A stretch of DNA of 64,000 nucleotides from contig CACVBU010000936.1 of the NCBI GenBank assembly GCA_902728285.1, forward strand, positions 33,669 to 97,668, given 5' to 3'. The notes under the pieces are model-generated. The model was given only the letters and a program-made list of their open reading frames with translations, had not been told where the DNA came from and searched no databases. Positions 43,995 to 54,945 of this stretch are shown piece by piece; the stretch's first letter is position 1; the number at the start of each line of letters is the position of its first letter. A program made the position numbers and the translations under genes. Source of the stretch: Clytia hemisphaerica. Lineage: Eukaryota; Cnidaria; Hydrozoa; Leptothecata; Clytiidae.

Positions 43995-44000
43995 AATAAA
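43995..44000 (+). terminator. Polyadenylation signal of forkhead gene
   Basis: AATAAA 214 bases after the stop codon, the first such hexamer downstream. Confidence 0.5.
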
Positions 44001-45471
44001 ACAATTTTGTTACTTATTTTTCTAAAGAAAAAAAAATTTATTACTTCAAATGACCAATTAAAAGTATCTTATAAAAACTCTATCTCATTTGATTTGCTTA
44101 GGATTTTTCGGATATTATTTTCCATTCATCTGTAAATAATGTTCAGTGTATATTATTTTATGTACTTTATTATAACCATATAATCTCTATCACCCATAAA
44201 GAAAACTAGTTTCGTAAAGAAAATTATGTATCCATAAAATTCAATCCTAAAAGGTGCAAAATCTCATTCTCTGAGACGCCCCCCCTATACCTCACAGAAC
44301 ACTGTTATAAAATTATGAGAGTATCGATCCCCATCGAGTTTCAATCCGTTATTTTTACCCTCCCTGGTTGAAGAAAATCACATCGGGTCTGTGAGAAGGT
44401 GTCTACTAACGGGTTCCCAACCCCTTAAAAATTGAAATATTTAAAAATATCACGAAATTCTTTTAAGGAAAATTAGCCACCAACCGTAGATTTAAAGGCT
44501 TTTAAGGATACTAATTTTAGCCACCACCAACCGTAGCGGGACCTTAAGTGTGCGTTTCAGGCTCCCTTAAAGTGCACTGAAATGGTTGATATTCAAATCC
44601 CTGGAAATTTGCTCAAATTTGGCTAGAATTTCTTTTGACCATAAGATTCCGATTTCAAAGGCCTTACTTTGGGCCACTCACGTGTTCGTTTTTAAATCGA
44701 ATGCCTCCCCCGGAAATATCAGTAAAGCTGGATGCTGATACAACAACACGAGGTAAAACATGATGAAAAGGTAAAACAATTTTATAAGAATGGTTGTATA
44801 ATTTTAAAAATAAACTTGAAAATAGTAAAAAATTACACTACTGTCGGCGGTTTCACATCGATCAGATTATCAAATGTTAGGCTCTGTGCGCATCCATCCA
44901 TCATGTTTTGATATAGGGGGATGCGTATCGTTTATAAAATGCCCGTCTAGAAGCTTGATTAGTAAGTCATAATTTAAATATCATAAAATTTCATTGAATT
45001 TGAATTAAAATTTTGAACGGCTAAGGGTTTAATACAATAATTTTGGAGCCGTTCATCCCATACACATTTTTCATAAGAATACACTTTATAAGAAAGTCCA
45101 TGATGAAAATGGCCAACAAACTAAGAATATGCTAAGAATATCATCATCATGGAATTTTGCTACTAAAGCTAAGAATGCCATTTTAAGAGCATTTTCAATT
45201 ATCAATTATCCCCAAGTTAGGCTCAACCCTTTTACAAAAGTGCCATTTTATACTCGAGAGGTATGTACTGAATGTTAAATCTAGTATGAATTAGGATCCT
45301 AACCTAAGAATGCTGTAAGAATATTTTAAGATGATTTTCCCAAAAAAGTTAAGAATATCCATGATAAAATGGATTTACACCATTCTTATAAAGCGTGTAT
45401 TCCAGGACAGGAACTGTATGTACTATACGCATCCCTTATAACAAAACATGACAGAGACAGTCCAGCTGGCA
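44001..45471. other. Intergenic repeats between forkhead and lectin genes
   Basis: No exon recognised. 44,745-44,890 is duplicated at 51,760-51,890. An element of about 320 bp with inverted ATACACTTTATAAGAA ends spans about 45,080-45,400. TTAGCCACCA.CCGTAG occurs twice near 44,470-44,530. Confidence 0.45.
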
Positions 45472-45557
45472 CACAACGTTGTTTCAACGTTTATCTAACG
45501 TTCACAACGTCCATATAACGTTAGATGAACGTTGAAACAACGTTGTGTGCCAGCTGG
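45472..45557. mobile_element. 86-bp near-perfect hairpin MITE (family H)
   Basis: CCAGCTGGCACACAACGTTG at the left and its exact complement at the right. The stem continues through TTTCAACGTT..ATCTAACGTT with about three mismatches and a short loop around ACGTCCATATA. A diverged copy sits in PK intron 5. Confidence 0.85.
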
Positions 45558-45827
45558 GAGGGCCCACGCCACTGGGGGTTGCAGTTGGACCATGGCCCCC
45601 ACTTTTTTGGAAAGTAAAAATATCTGGTTGCGCCGCCTTAGGCTCTATATTCAGGGGGTGGGGGCGCTTTCAATTTCATGGCGTGGGCCGTGAGAGGGAT
45701 GCGTGTAGCCTAGGCCCTCTATGCCTAGGCAAATGTTTGAAAATTGATTATCATCAAACATTAAAGTAATATTAAATATAATTTGATAAATAAATGCATT
45801 TATGAGTCCGGAAAGTGGCAATATCTT

Positions 45828-45833
45828 TTTATT
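45828..45833 (-). terminator. Polyadenylation signal of lectin gene
   Basis: AATAAA on the minus strand, about 78 bases after the lectin stop codon. Confidence 0.5.
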
Positions 45834-45910
45834 TCAAAAGTGTATTCAGAATTTATCCAAAAGAGATATGAAAAATCGGTACATATTATAGCTTGGAGTA
45901 GAAAAACCAA

Positions 45911-48279
45911 TCACTCAATGCAAGATGGACATCTTTGTTGCCAAATATTAGTTGATAAGGCTTGTACCAGTGATATTCCATTATCATCATAATCGACTTT
46001 GAATTCACAAATATATGCATGATCTTCTGTACAAGGGACAAGCTTAAAACAACCAGGTGCATCCGAATTGGCATTCTCAAAATCTAGCAAAACACACCCT
46101 GGAGCACCAGTTGCTGGTGTACCAGTACACCAGTTTCGGTAATCAGAAATATCATTATCAATCCACCTGAATTCCGAATTAGCGATGTCATTTACGAGTC
46201 CAATCCAAATAGTGCTATGATAAAAAAAAATTTGCTACCATAAGCAGATATGAAATAGGTAAAAGTTGGTTATTGGAGATTTATTGATCCAATAACCAAC
46301 GAAAACCTATTGTATATGTTTTATTATATGCCAAGAGGCAAAAAAAACAAAACATTAATTATGTAAACACTCCCATAATCGAACATTTGAATCCCGGTTC
46401 GAATATTTTTGTTGCTTTCGTAATAAGTTTCTTAATTTCTTTGAGTCTTAAAATTAGTTCACGAAATCAACAATAGATTTATTTTAATAAATTTCTTTGA
46501 TAAACAAGAAGAGTGAAATATCAAACTTTGAGAGCAAACTTTGACGAAAAAAAGAACTCTACCGTTCTACCGTGCTATAATCCAGCGGGATGTACTAGGG
46601 TTGCAAGCTGACGGGGGGGGGGGGGTTGTGCTGCCCCGACTTTCGACCTTTGGACCCTTACCGGGACTAAAAAGGACAAAAGAAAGTTAAATTTTGTGAA
46701 TTTCACGACCCTTATTTATTGAAACAATTCGACAAATTTCGAATTCTTTCCAGGGGGTAAAAAAGTTGAAATTTTTCTATTTCTCCGACCCTTAGTTGGA
46801 CTGAAATTTGATTTTCTGATTTTTCCAACCCTTAGCGGGACTTTGGAAATCAAAAAAAGATACCCGAAGAGGACTCGGGGCTATAAAACAGCCATTGAAT
46901 AATTCCTGATATACCATAGCTATTATACCACAGTGGTTTTAAATGGTGTAAAATGCTCTTAATCATGTGAAGGCTATTGTAATGGCCAATTTTAAAATTA
47001 AGATTTGATAGGTCGATTTTTAACGTTTTTGAGCATTTTCTGAAAGTAACTTTTTTATTCCATTGAGCGTAACTTTTGATCTAATGAACCAAATTTTATA
47101 AATGACCCATCAAAATTTAAATTTATTTTTCTTCTTTCCAATGAAAAAGGATTGGTTATTTTTAAGATTTTAGACTTCGGGAAAATTCACTTTAAAGAGA
47201 GAAACATTTTTGTGGCGCACCCCGCAAATCTTTTTTGTATCATCGACGGTCGGGAGTATCTCATCTTGACGGTCGGGAGTATCATCGACGGTCGGGAGTA
47301 TCTCATATTGACGGTCGGGAGTATCATCGACGGGCGGGAGTATCTTAAACTTATCTTAAACCTTGATATATCGACCCGACCGGGGTTCGAACCCACCAAA
47401 TGAAAGAGTTTCTGAGAAACCCAGTGCGCTATCCGTTGAGCCACACTCGCACAGCAGAACTCAAATTTGGAAATACTTATTGAATGACAAAAAAGACGGG
47501 GGTAATGTAATTGTAACATGGGTAAAATTGCCCCTTTTTTAACCTGACTGAAATTCAAGCCGTTACTTGCAACCCTGAGGGGTCCAAGGCGCCGAGTATG
47601 CACCCCGCACAGTGACAAGCCGTTACTACCAACCCTGACCTAAGCAATTCCAAACAACAAAACCAAACAACAAAGATGAGATACTCCCGACCGTTGATGA
47701 AACTCCTGTCCAAAGGAAAAGAATTTGCGGCGTACCCGGTAGGATTTTTCTTCCAACCGAAAAACTTTCCAGTAGTGTCTAAAGAAAGGGAAAGTTTACT
47801 TACTTTAAAGAAAGAAATCTTGCAGTAATATATATATTTTCTCTCGTATTGTAAAGACCAACCAGGTTTGCCATATTTGCTTCGCATAGGTCCCGAGCAG
47901 CTTGCCAAGAAAGCATTGGAGTAGCACCTTCAGGAACAAAGTAATGACTTTTGATTCCACAGCCACATAGTTCTATTGGACCAGGGGGTCCTGGAGGCCC
48001 TGCATTACCTCTGACACCTCTGTCTCCTGTAGCACCTGGTGGGCCTAAAGGACCTTCCCCACCTAGATCGCCAGTAGGACCAGCGATGGTCGATGGAGGG
48101 CCTGGAGGTCCGGCAACACCGTCATCTCCTTCCAGTCCTGATGATCCTTGAGGTCCCATTGGCCCTGGTGGCCCTGCGGGGCAACCAGCACTACAATGAT
48201 CACAATCATTTTCCAAGTGACAACTTAAGGTGGTTGCAACAAAAAGCAATCTGATAAACCAAACTTTTAGTTTCATCAT
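45911..48279 (-). CDS. Secreted collagen-like C-type lectin, two exons, 259 aa
   Basis: Exon 1 is 48279-47804 (donor GTAAGT); exon 2 is 46214-45911 (acceptor TATCATAG); the phase joins correctly. Residues 1-20 form a signal peptide ([16 protein letters not shown]). Residues about 36-101 are Gly-X-Y collagen repeats, roughly 21 triplets with one break (STIA). Residues about 111-230 are a C-type lectin domain: [32 protein letters not shown], with the expected cysteines 132, 199, 220 and 228. The calcium/sugar motifs EPN or QPD and WND are not seen, so classical calcium-dependent sugar binding is doubtful. The collectin-like design suggests a secreted trimer for pathogen or matrix recognition (inference). 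The 1.6-kb intron holds a composite transposon. The start was moved from an upstream GTG to the adjacent ATG. Confidence 0.88.
46262..46301. repeat. Short perfect hairpin in lectin intron
   Basis: GTTGGTTATTGG and its complement CCAATAACCAAC face each other across a 12-base loop. Confidence 0.7.
47020..47214 (+). repeat. Dispersed repeat R2, copy 1 (lectin intron)
   Basis: The reverse complement of 57,365-57,560. Shared phrases include TCTGAAAGTAACT, AATGACCCATCAAAATTTAA, ATGAAAAAGGATTGGTTA and TTTTTGTGGCGCACC. The right end is interrupted by the composite element at 47,223; the missing end GGTAGG resumes at 47,738. Confidence 0.75.
47223..47729 (-). mobile_element. Composite tRNA-like element with inverted ends, copy 2
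   Basis: Ends CGCAAAT and ATTTGCG are followed inward by inverted ACGGTCGGGAGTATCTCATC blocks. Flanks GCGCACCC (47215-47222) and GCGTACCC (47730-47737) form an 8-base duplication with one mismatch, set inside repeat R2. The left arm contains a minisatellite of five TCGACGGTCGGGAGTAT-like units (47,241-47,345). The interior on the minus strand carries the same core as the 24.3-24.66 kb element, including the doubled GGGTTG..AGTAACGGCT and the tRNA-like A box (47,430-47,450) and B box (GGGTTCGAACCC near 47,388). Confidence 0.75.
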
Positions 48280-49000
48280 CACTTCTTTATAGATTATTGA
48301 TGTATATGCTATATTTTTTTAAATCCAACACTCAAAAGTATGATTTCTGTTTAATGATAACAGAAATCTATTCGTTAACCTTTTTATACCGTTGTCTTTG
48401 AGAAAATGAAGAAAAGGAATGGAAAATATTAAGAAAACAAATGAAAAACAAAGAAAATATTACATAAAAACATTGTCAAAATGTTCCGGTTAGGTAGATT
48501 ATCTTTTCTCGTTTTCGGTAAAGCCAACCCGGAGATATGATCGATTGCCGTCTGTTATGTATTAACAATCTATTGAATTTTCGGTTTTTCGCACTACGTT
48601 TTGTCGGTCTTTATTTTCCCGCCACTTGATAGTGACGTGAATGCTTTACGGCTCCGGTAATTATCAGATAAGCAATTATATTCTTTGTCATAACATAAGG
48701 ATGTTAATATTAAAATAAAAATCTGTCAACAAGTATGCGGAAGCCTTACAAATTACTAGAGGGGTTACTTTGGGCTTTAAAGAAGAAAGATAGTGTTAGT
48801 AACTGAGTAACTTTGAGATAGCCTGAGATCAGATCGTGATTGTTTTCTGTCAACCACACTGAAGCTCTAAAAGGATGGATGAAAACAAAACAATCCGAAT
48901 ATACAATCTCGATTTCGTATCTTGTGTTCGTTTCAAAGGACCGGGAATGAAAACAAAGTTGCGTGATTGTGTTTGAGAAAAATTTGTTTTTTTGTTGTAG
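48280..49000. other. Upstream of lectin gene
   Basis: Probable promoter region of the lectin gene. AT-rich, with no exon recognised. TATATGCTATATTTTT at 48,300-48,316 is a possible core promoter but is not distinctive. Confidence 0.3.
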
Positions 49001-49410
49001 ACGAGGGGTAAATACTTGAAAAAAGGTGTATGATACTTTTTGACTTTTTGAATTTTCATTTGACTTTTTGACTTTTTTTTGACTTTTATTTGACTTTTTG
49101 ACTTTTTTTTGACTTTTTTCAAACTTCCATTCTGCCTTCGGGCGCCTAAGATTTTCCGCCCAAATCTGTCCAAAAACGCTAACCGCCCATAAATTTTGCT
49201 CCACTCATCCGCCCATTCAAGAAACTTTTTGACTTTTTCAAGACTTTTTTTGACTTTTATTTGACTTTTTGACTTTTTTTTAAGAATTTTTGACTTTTTC
49301 TTTGACTTTTTGACTTTTTTTTTGACTTTTTGACTTTTTTTGACTTTTTTGACTTTTTTTTTGACTTTTTGTAGAGGTGTACGATAACTTTTCGAGTGAT
49401 TTACCCCTCG
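49001..49410. mobile_element. 410-bp MITE with TTTGACTTTTTGAC minisatellite
   Basis: Flanked by GTTGTAG on both sides (48994-49000 and 49411-49417). Inverted ends CGAGGGGTAAAT and ATTTACCCCTCG. Two internal blocks are long runs of TTTGACTTTTTGACTTT with variable T counts, separated by ordinary sequence that resembles a protein-coding strand only through repeats. Non-autonomous. Confidence 0.8.
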
Positions 49411-50600
49411 GTTGTAGAAATTTCCGTGGGAGGAATCAAAATCGTTCTTAGGGTGTATTCACACTGTTGCTTGAAAGTTGCTTTAAAATAGGAACAAAAA
49501 AGTTCACGATCTTCTCCTTTATCTCTTACAAATTTTTTATAAAAAAAATTATATAAGAACATAAGGCTTCGATGACAAAAATGTTAAGAACAAGTTGAGA
49601 ACATTTTAAAGCCTTGCAGAGTCAGTCTATCTCTAAGGAAAATGGACAAAAATTCATAAGAAATCATGGGGCAAATAAGAACATGTTAAGAACATTTTTA
49701 ATCTTTAAACTCAAAAAATTAAGAACATCAAAAGGCTTCAAAAATTTTAGATGTTCTAATAAAAAAAGATGTGTTATTTAACAATTGCCCAATCGCGCTT
49801 CTATTCCATCCCATTTCTCTGCTCTCGACAAGTATGCAGAAACCTTACTTTTTAACATTTTCTTAGGACCCACAAATATGTAGTCCAGTATTGAAATTTA
49901 CGAAAATACATGTTTTTTAATGAACTTCAAAAAGATTTCTGTTAGTTTTCTGGGTATTTACTCTACTAATTTCCTAGATCTAACAGCCTACCTAGCGTCA
50001 TGGTCTGGTCGTACTTTATTTTACTGTCCATGGAGGAATTAGTTCTATTAGTTGTTATCAATAGTTGTATCAATTTTGTAGTATTTTATAGCTTAATCTA
50101 AATTCAAACTTTGGTTTTACACCGGTCTTGCACAAGCCACTAGCACTACGTTCACTCAGTCTACTTTTGCCAAGCTCATATTACTCTACAACGGTATTTG
50201 ATCGAACGTACTTGGCTTTACTAGCTTTTAGCCTTCTAGTCTCTAGTTACAACAGTATTTTTAATGAACATCGTATTTTTTATACGCTACATACAAAGAT
50301 CATAGCAAAATATGTGCAAACGTACTGCATGAATGTCTGCTTTATTTTTCTTATAAAAACGTAACACTCAAGGGGACAGAGATGGATTTCTATTATGAAC
50401 AGTTTACAATAGAAAAGACAAAGAAGCAATCCGCAAAGGAATTATCGTACTTTATCCAGCTTCTCTATAACATATCCCTGATTTGAGTAGAAATATGTCT
50501 ATCTAGCGGTGTCGAAACGGGTCAAACTCAGTTCGATTACTAAAAGAACGCAATTACTATCGTATATCTAAGTTTTCTTTACTTCCTTACAGCTAATTGT
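49411..50600. other. No gene recognised
   Basis: A loose inverted pair TAAGAACAT..ATGTTCTAAT spans 49,550-49,770, resembling the ATAAGAA-ended elements at 39.6 and 45.1 kb. No exon was seen. Confidence 0.4.
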
Positions 50601-50712
50601 TTCGAATAAACGCCCCTTTTAAAGAGTAGGCGTTTATTTCGAAGGGGAGGGGGGTTCTTTTGAAGGGGCGTTCTTTAAAATTTTTCCCTCAAAGAAGGGG
50701 CGTTTATTCGAA
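50601..50712. mobile_element. 112-bp MITE, perfect 16-base TIR
   Basis: TTCGAATAAACGCCCC at 50601-50616 and its exact complement at 50697-50712. The inside repeats the same word once more in altered form (GGCGTTTATTTCGAAGGGG). Non-coding. Confidence 0.85.
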
Positions 50713-51759
50713 TGTAGTACGATATTTATTTTCTGTTTTTTTTGCCAAATTGGCTAATAAGTAGGAAGCCCCAGTTTGTGGAGCGGCATCCTCTTTCAAA
50801 TTCACTTTTATTGGTAGAAAGAAAAATGGGGTGGAGACACGAGAAAGCGTTTCAGGTTGGTGGGATGAAGCATGTTGCATTGCACCAACGCGAAAAAAAC
50901 AAACCTTTATTTGACCTGTTATTTTTTCTATTCTAGACACTAGATAAATGTAATGCTCAAAGATATGAGCAAAAGATCTTGTAGATGAATGGTGTTTTCC
51001 TTGTCTGAAAAGAATTTTTCTTTATATCGGTTTAAAGTCGCTCGTCCGCCAACTAACACCGTCCGCCAACAGGTCCACCTACTTTACATATTAACTATTT
51101 TGAAGGTCAACACGGGAAATATCCATCGTAACCTGAGTAGTCTCAGTTTGAAGAGCTTTTTGTTCAAACTTGACGAGACTTTTCTATGCAATGAATTCTG
51201 AAGAAGAAAACTATGTGAGTGCAACCAAGGCTTCCGCCACTGATAGCAGCGGTGTTTACGGGAAAACAACACGGACAGAACCAATCAGAACAACGTAGTT
51301 TACATGTATTGGACCGCTTACGTCACAACTAGTCAATGAAGATGTGTAAAGGCCCAAAAAATTGCATCGAAAGGATTAATCTTTGGGCTAAATTTACTCA
51401 AATTTGGATAATATTTTATTGCAAAAAGGGCAAAATTCCTTCGGTATTTAGGAACTCTGAAAAAGTTGCGGTATCGGTATCGGTATCGGAAATCCATGAA
51501 TTTTTGCTTCAAAATTTCGGTATTATAAATTTTTTCGGAATTTATACATAAAAAATCAAATTTGATGAAAAATTAGTCAAAACGAGGAAAAATACCAAAA
51601 AAATCAGTATCGGAGTTGCAAGTATTTTTTTACGGAATTTCGGAAATTTTGGCAAAATTATTCGGTATTTCGGAAATTGCAAACCCCGTACGCCCCCTCC
51701 CTTTTTAGGCAAAGTTATTATCGCAAAGACTTTATTAAAAAAAAATGAAAAAACAAAAC

Positions 51760-52030
51760 AAAACAACATGAGGTGAAAAGATAATGATTTTTTTTTATAA
51801 TGGTTGTATGATTTTATAAAACTTAAAAAAATAGTATAAAAAATTACACTACTGTCAGCGGTTTCACACTGAGATTGTCAAATGTTAAAAGTTTGAAAAC
51901 ATGATATTATCAAAACTATTAAAGTAATTACTGAATAATATAATTTTGATAAATAAATGATTTACGAATTTGAAAAATATGGCATTTCCTTATTTCAAAA
52001 CGTTTTTCAGATTTTTCATATCTTTTTCTT
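51760..52030. repeat. Duplicate of the lectin 3' flank
   Basis: Matches 44,745-44,890 followed directly by 45,735-45,880. Shared phrases include AAATTACACTACTGTC.GCGG, GATAAATAAATG.ATTTA and CTTTTTATTTCAAAA-like text. The 845 bases between those two blocks in the lectin flank are absent here, and they contain two transposons, so this copy reflects the pre-insertion state. Confidence 0.6.
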
Positions 52031-52135
52031 CACTTTGCTTCTTCATTTTCATATTTTTTTTAAAGAAGTCAACAATCTTACATCAATCCCCTTCAGTTCA
52101 GATAATTTTCAAACGAGGTATTTATCTTATTACAC

Positions 52136-52268
52136 NNNNNNNNNNNNNNNNNNNNNNNNNNNNNNNNNNNNNNNNNNNNNNNNNNNNNNNNNNNNNNNNN
52201 NNNNNNNNNNNNNNNNNNNNNNNNNNNNNNNNNNNNNNNNNNNNNNNNNNNNNNNNNNNNNNNNNNNN
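52136..52268. other. Assembly gap (133 N)
   Basis: A run of N. It may hide further exon(s) of the TRPM-like gene or part of a duplicated lectin locus. Confidence 0.99.
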
Positions 52269-52283
52269 AGATTAACAACATAC

Positions 52284-52426
52284 TGGGTTAACAAGTGTTT
52301 CTCTGCCACTCAAAGCACCCCATGGTGCAATCCCCAACAAACTGATATCTGATCCATCTATCCCAACATTCCCTGTATTACTGAATGCATCGCCCACATG
52401 CTGCATAACACCTGCGTTTGTACCAG
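52284..52426 (-). CDS. TRPM-family channel, one internal exon (melastatin homology region)
   Basis: A 143-base exon between a TATTTTCAG acceptor and a GTATGT donor on the minus strand. It encodes GTNAGVMQHVGDAF and LLGIAPWGAL, the signature of the N-terminal TRPM homology (SLOG-like) region: G(T/S)NTGV..HVG followed by IGIAPWG. TRPM proteins are plasma-membrane cation channels with a long cytoplasmic N-terminus. Neighbouring exons are not visible: the next would fall in or beyond the N gap, and upstream ones were not found with confidence. It could be a live gene with long introns or an isolated fragment. Confidence 0.75.
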
Positions 52427-52807
52427 CTGAAAATAAAAATGAATTATAGAGATATTTTGCTGATACAATTGACTTTCTCTCTGATTCAACTTTAAAAGGG
52501 CCAAAAATGTTCTTCGAATTAGAGAAAAGTTCGAATAACAGAGTTTATCGTCCACCTCTAGGCAAAACGCACTGTCGAATATTTTTACATATCCGATAGC
52601 AAAATATTTCTTCTGTATCAGCGATCATAAAGAAAAATAGTTTTTTGATCAAATAATTATTTAAATGTCACATATATAAAAACAGATTAAAAAGAAGGTT
52701 CTTTTAAACAAAAGAGAAAGGAAATTCGAACGTTTTGTAATAAGAGAAAAAAAAACAATGAAATTGACATCTTTAAATAAGACAGTAAAACGTTCGAAAA
52801 TGTCATA

Positions 52808-53174
52808 AAAAAAGAGAGAAAGACTGAATGCGAAATAGGGAAAAATTAAAATGCTTTTCTGTTAATTGGTGAACGATAAACCATATATTCAACGTGAAAA
52901 ATCAGATATCGAAATTATTCAGTCTCGCTTGATGATATTCGACTCAGCTGCGCTTCTTCGAATATCATCAAGCTCGACTGAGTAATAAGCAGATATTCGA
53001 CAAGAAAAATCAAATATCGAAAATTATTCAGTAGAGCTAGATGATATATCATTAAAACGAGACTGAATAATTTTGCTATCCGATTTTTCACGCTGAATAT
53101 ATGGTTTATCGTTCACCAATAAGCAGAAAAACATTTCAATTTTTTCCTATTTCATTCAGTCTTTCTCTCTTTTT
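52808..53174. mobile_element. 367-bp fold-back element
   Basis: Arms of about 120 bases are inverted: AAAGAGAGAAAGACTGAATG at the left and its complement at the right, continuing through GAACGATAAACCATATATTC. The centre holds further GATATTCGA/TCGAATATC palindromes. Non-coding. Confidence 0.8.
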
Positions 53175-53218
53175 GCGGAACGACTGTTTTGAGGGAGCGA
53201 AGCGCCCGAATAGGGAGT

Positions 53219-54640
53219 GTAGCATCCTTTGGCAAGATCTGCGTACGCGGGGCGTAAATTTGTATATGTTCAGAAAAATGTCCCCAAAATTGCTACCTCC
53301 AAAACGAAAAATATCGACTTTGCTCTGTATTGAAGAATGGAACCTGTTTAGCCAACGAAAAGAAGTATTTACCTCGTAAATTTTATTGAAAATTAAATTT
53401 AGTAAAACTTTGGTTCTTAATTTTGTCGTTTTTTGTTTTTAATATACATACTTTTGAAAAAAGTAAAAGTGGTACTAAAATTGTATCGAGTTTGACTATC
53501 CAATCAAGTGCGAGATGTCTGTTTTTGTGTCATTGCTGCTCTTTTCACATTTGCACACTTGCGAAACATAAAACAAAGATGGCGATTTTTGTCAAGGCAG
53601 GATCTTGCTGATTTTTTAAGCTGGAAGGCATCTTTTGCTTGTAAAATGACGTTGCTGCTGTTCACACTTATTGGAAATTTTAAACGAGTATCATTCTTGA
53701 GGTTTTTTTACCACTTCCTCTGGGAGAGGTGAGAGCTGTCCTATCCTCCACTTGCTGATGGTGGTGGCTGTCGTCAACTGCTGAAATTTTCCATAAATGG
53801 TGTGATGGTTGTTTACTTTGTGGCATTCAAACTTCATGGCACATTTTTGTGATATATAATTGATTGGAGTAACCATTACTATTACATCAATTAATTTCAT
53901 GGAAAACTATTTTTATGGCTTGATCAAACCAAATATCTGCAACAGCTAAGTCAGATTTATAAAACAACATTCGGATTTCGAAATATTTTAACTTTTTAGA
54001 CCCTATGATTTTATTGGAATTATGTCATGGTTAAACTTAACATTCAGTGGGTATTGTTGCCAAACAATGATTTATTTCGTCACATTGTCAGCCAATATAC
54101 TGTTCGACTATTCGAGTAACACTTTTACGAAAAAGATCATACGCCATAGAATATTGAGTGATTGTGGTCAGTAACATTCGTTGAGGCTGATTGAGGACGT
54201 ACGCTGCTGTGAAGAACAGACAAAATATTTGCAGGAGTTTCTTAATTATTCAACATGACATTAGAAAGACTTTGCTGTGGTTTGAGATCAAGCAAACGCT
54301 TATTATGTACGTATTTTAATGCAACACAAGAAGGGGGTCAAATTGTGATCATGTTTTGTGACATGTGATGTTCAATGACATTTATAACTTTTACATATAC
54401 TATAAGGCAGCAATTACTAATACACTTCCATTTTATTTGAATCTTTTTCAGTCAGTAGTAGTAGAAAATTTCAAATTCACTGGTCATTCACTGGTGCTGA
54501 TGGTCATTATTCAGTTCAAACACTTTAAATAATTCCCAAATAAAATAAGCACTTTTAAAGCATTTTTCTCAAAACTCTTGAGCGTGTTTTTGGTGAAGTG
54601 AAATCAAGATGTTTGTGATTGCCGCCTTAGAATATACTTT
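53219..54640 (+). repeat. LINE-tail-like repeat unit, copy 1
   Basis: Aligns by eye with 55,682-57,146 in direct orientation over most of its length, starting GCATCCTTTGGCAAGATCTG. Shared blocks include GGCGATTTTTGTCAAGGCAG, CTGATTTTTTAAGCTGGAAGG and CAAACACTTTAAATAAT. The coding part at the start is frameshifted relative to copy 2. Confidence 0.65.
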
Positions 54641-54644
54641 AAGT

Positions 54645-54945
54645 GGATAAATTTTGGCGTGGATTTAATTTGGCAATTGGCCAAAATACAATTTTTGACG
54701 GGGATTTAGCTAATTTGACGATAGATCAATTTCATAAAATTTGGCGGGGATTTAATTTGGTTATTGGCAAATTTTGAGACACTTAAATTGGTAAAAATTA
54801 CTATAAAATATACTGAAAAGTTGTTAAATTTGGCGGGAATTTAGTTTGGCAAATGGTCAGTTTTTGAAATTTTGGCGGGGATTTAATTTGCCAATATTTG
54901 TTAAAATTTGCCAAATTTGCCAAATTTAATCCTCGCCAAAATGAC
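54645..54945. repeat. GGCGGGGATTTAATTTGG repeat block
   Basis: Repeated TTTGGCGGGGATTTAATTTG units, with the complement at the right end (CCAAATTTAATCCTCGCC). Same family as 35,365-35,690. Confidence 0.6.

Noticed and set aside
47187-47618. 143-codon minus-strand ORF with repeated SRPSMI peptide
   Set aside because: Produced by the ACGGTCGGGAGTAT minisatellite and the SINE-like core.
48280-48282. GTG start one codon before the lectin ATG
   Set aside because: Animal genes rarely start at GTG and two ATGs follow at once.
48746-49204. Overlapping minus-strand ORFs rich in KSKSQK
   Set aside because: Encoded by the TTTGACTTT minisatellite; low-complexity artefact.
51957-52352. ORFs crossing the N run
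   Set aside because: Artificial: the reading frame through unknown bases has no meaning, and flanking codons show no similarity.
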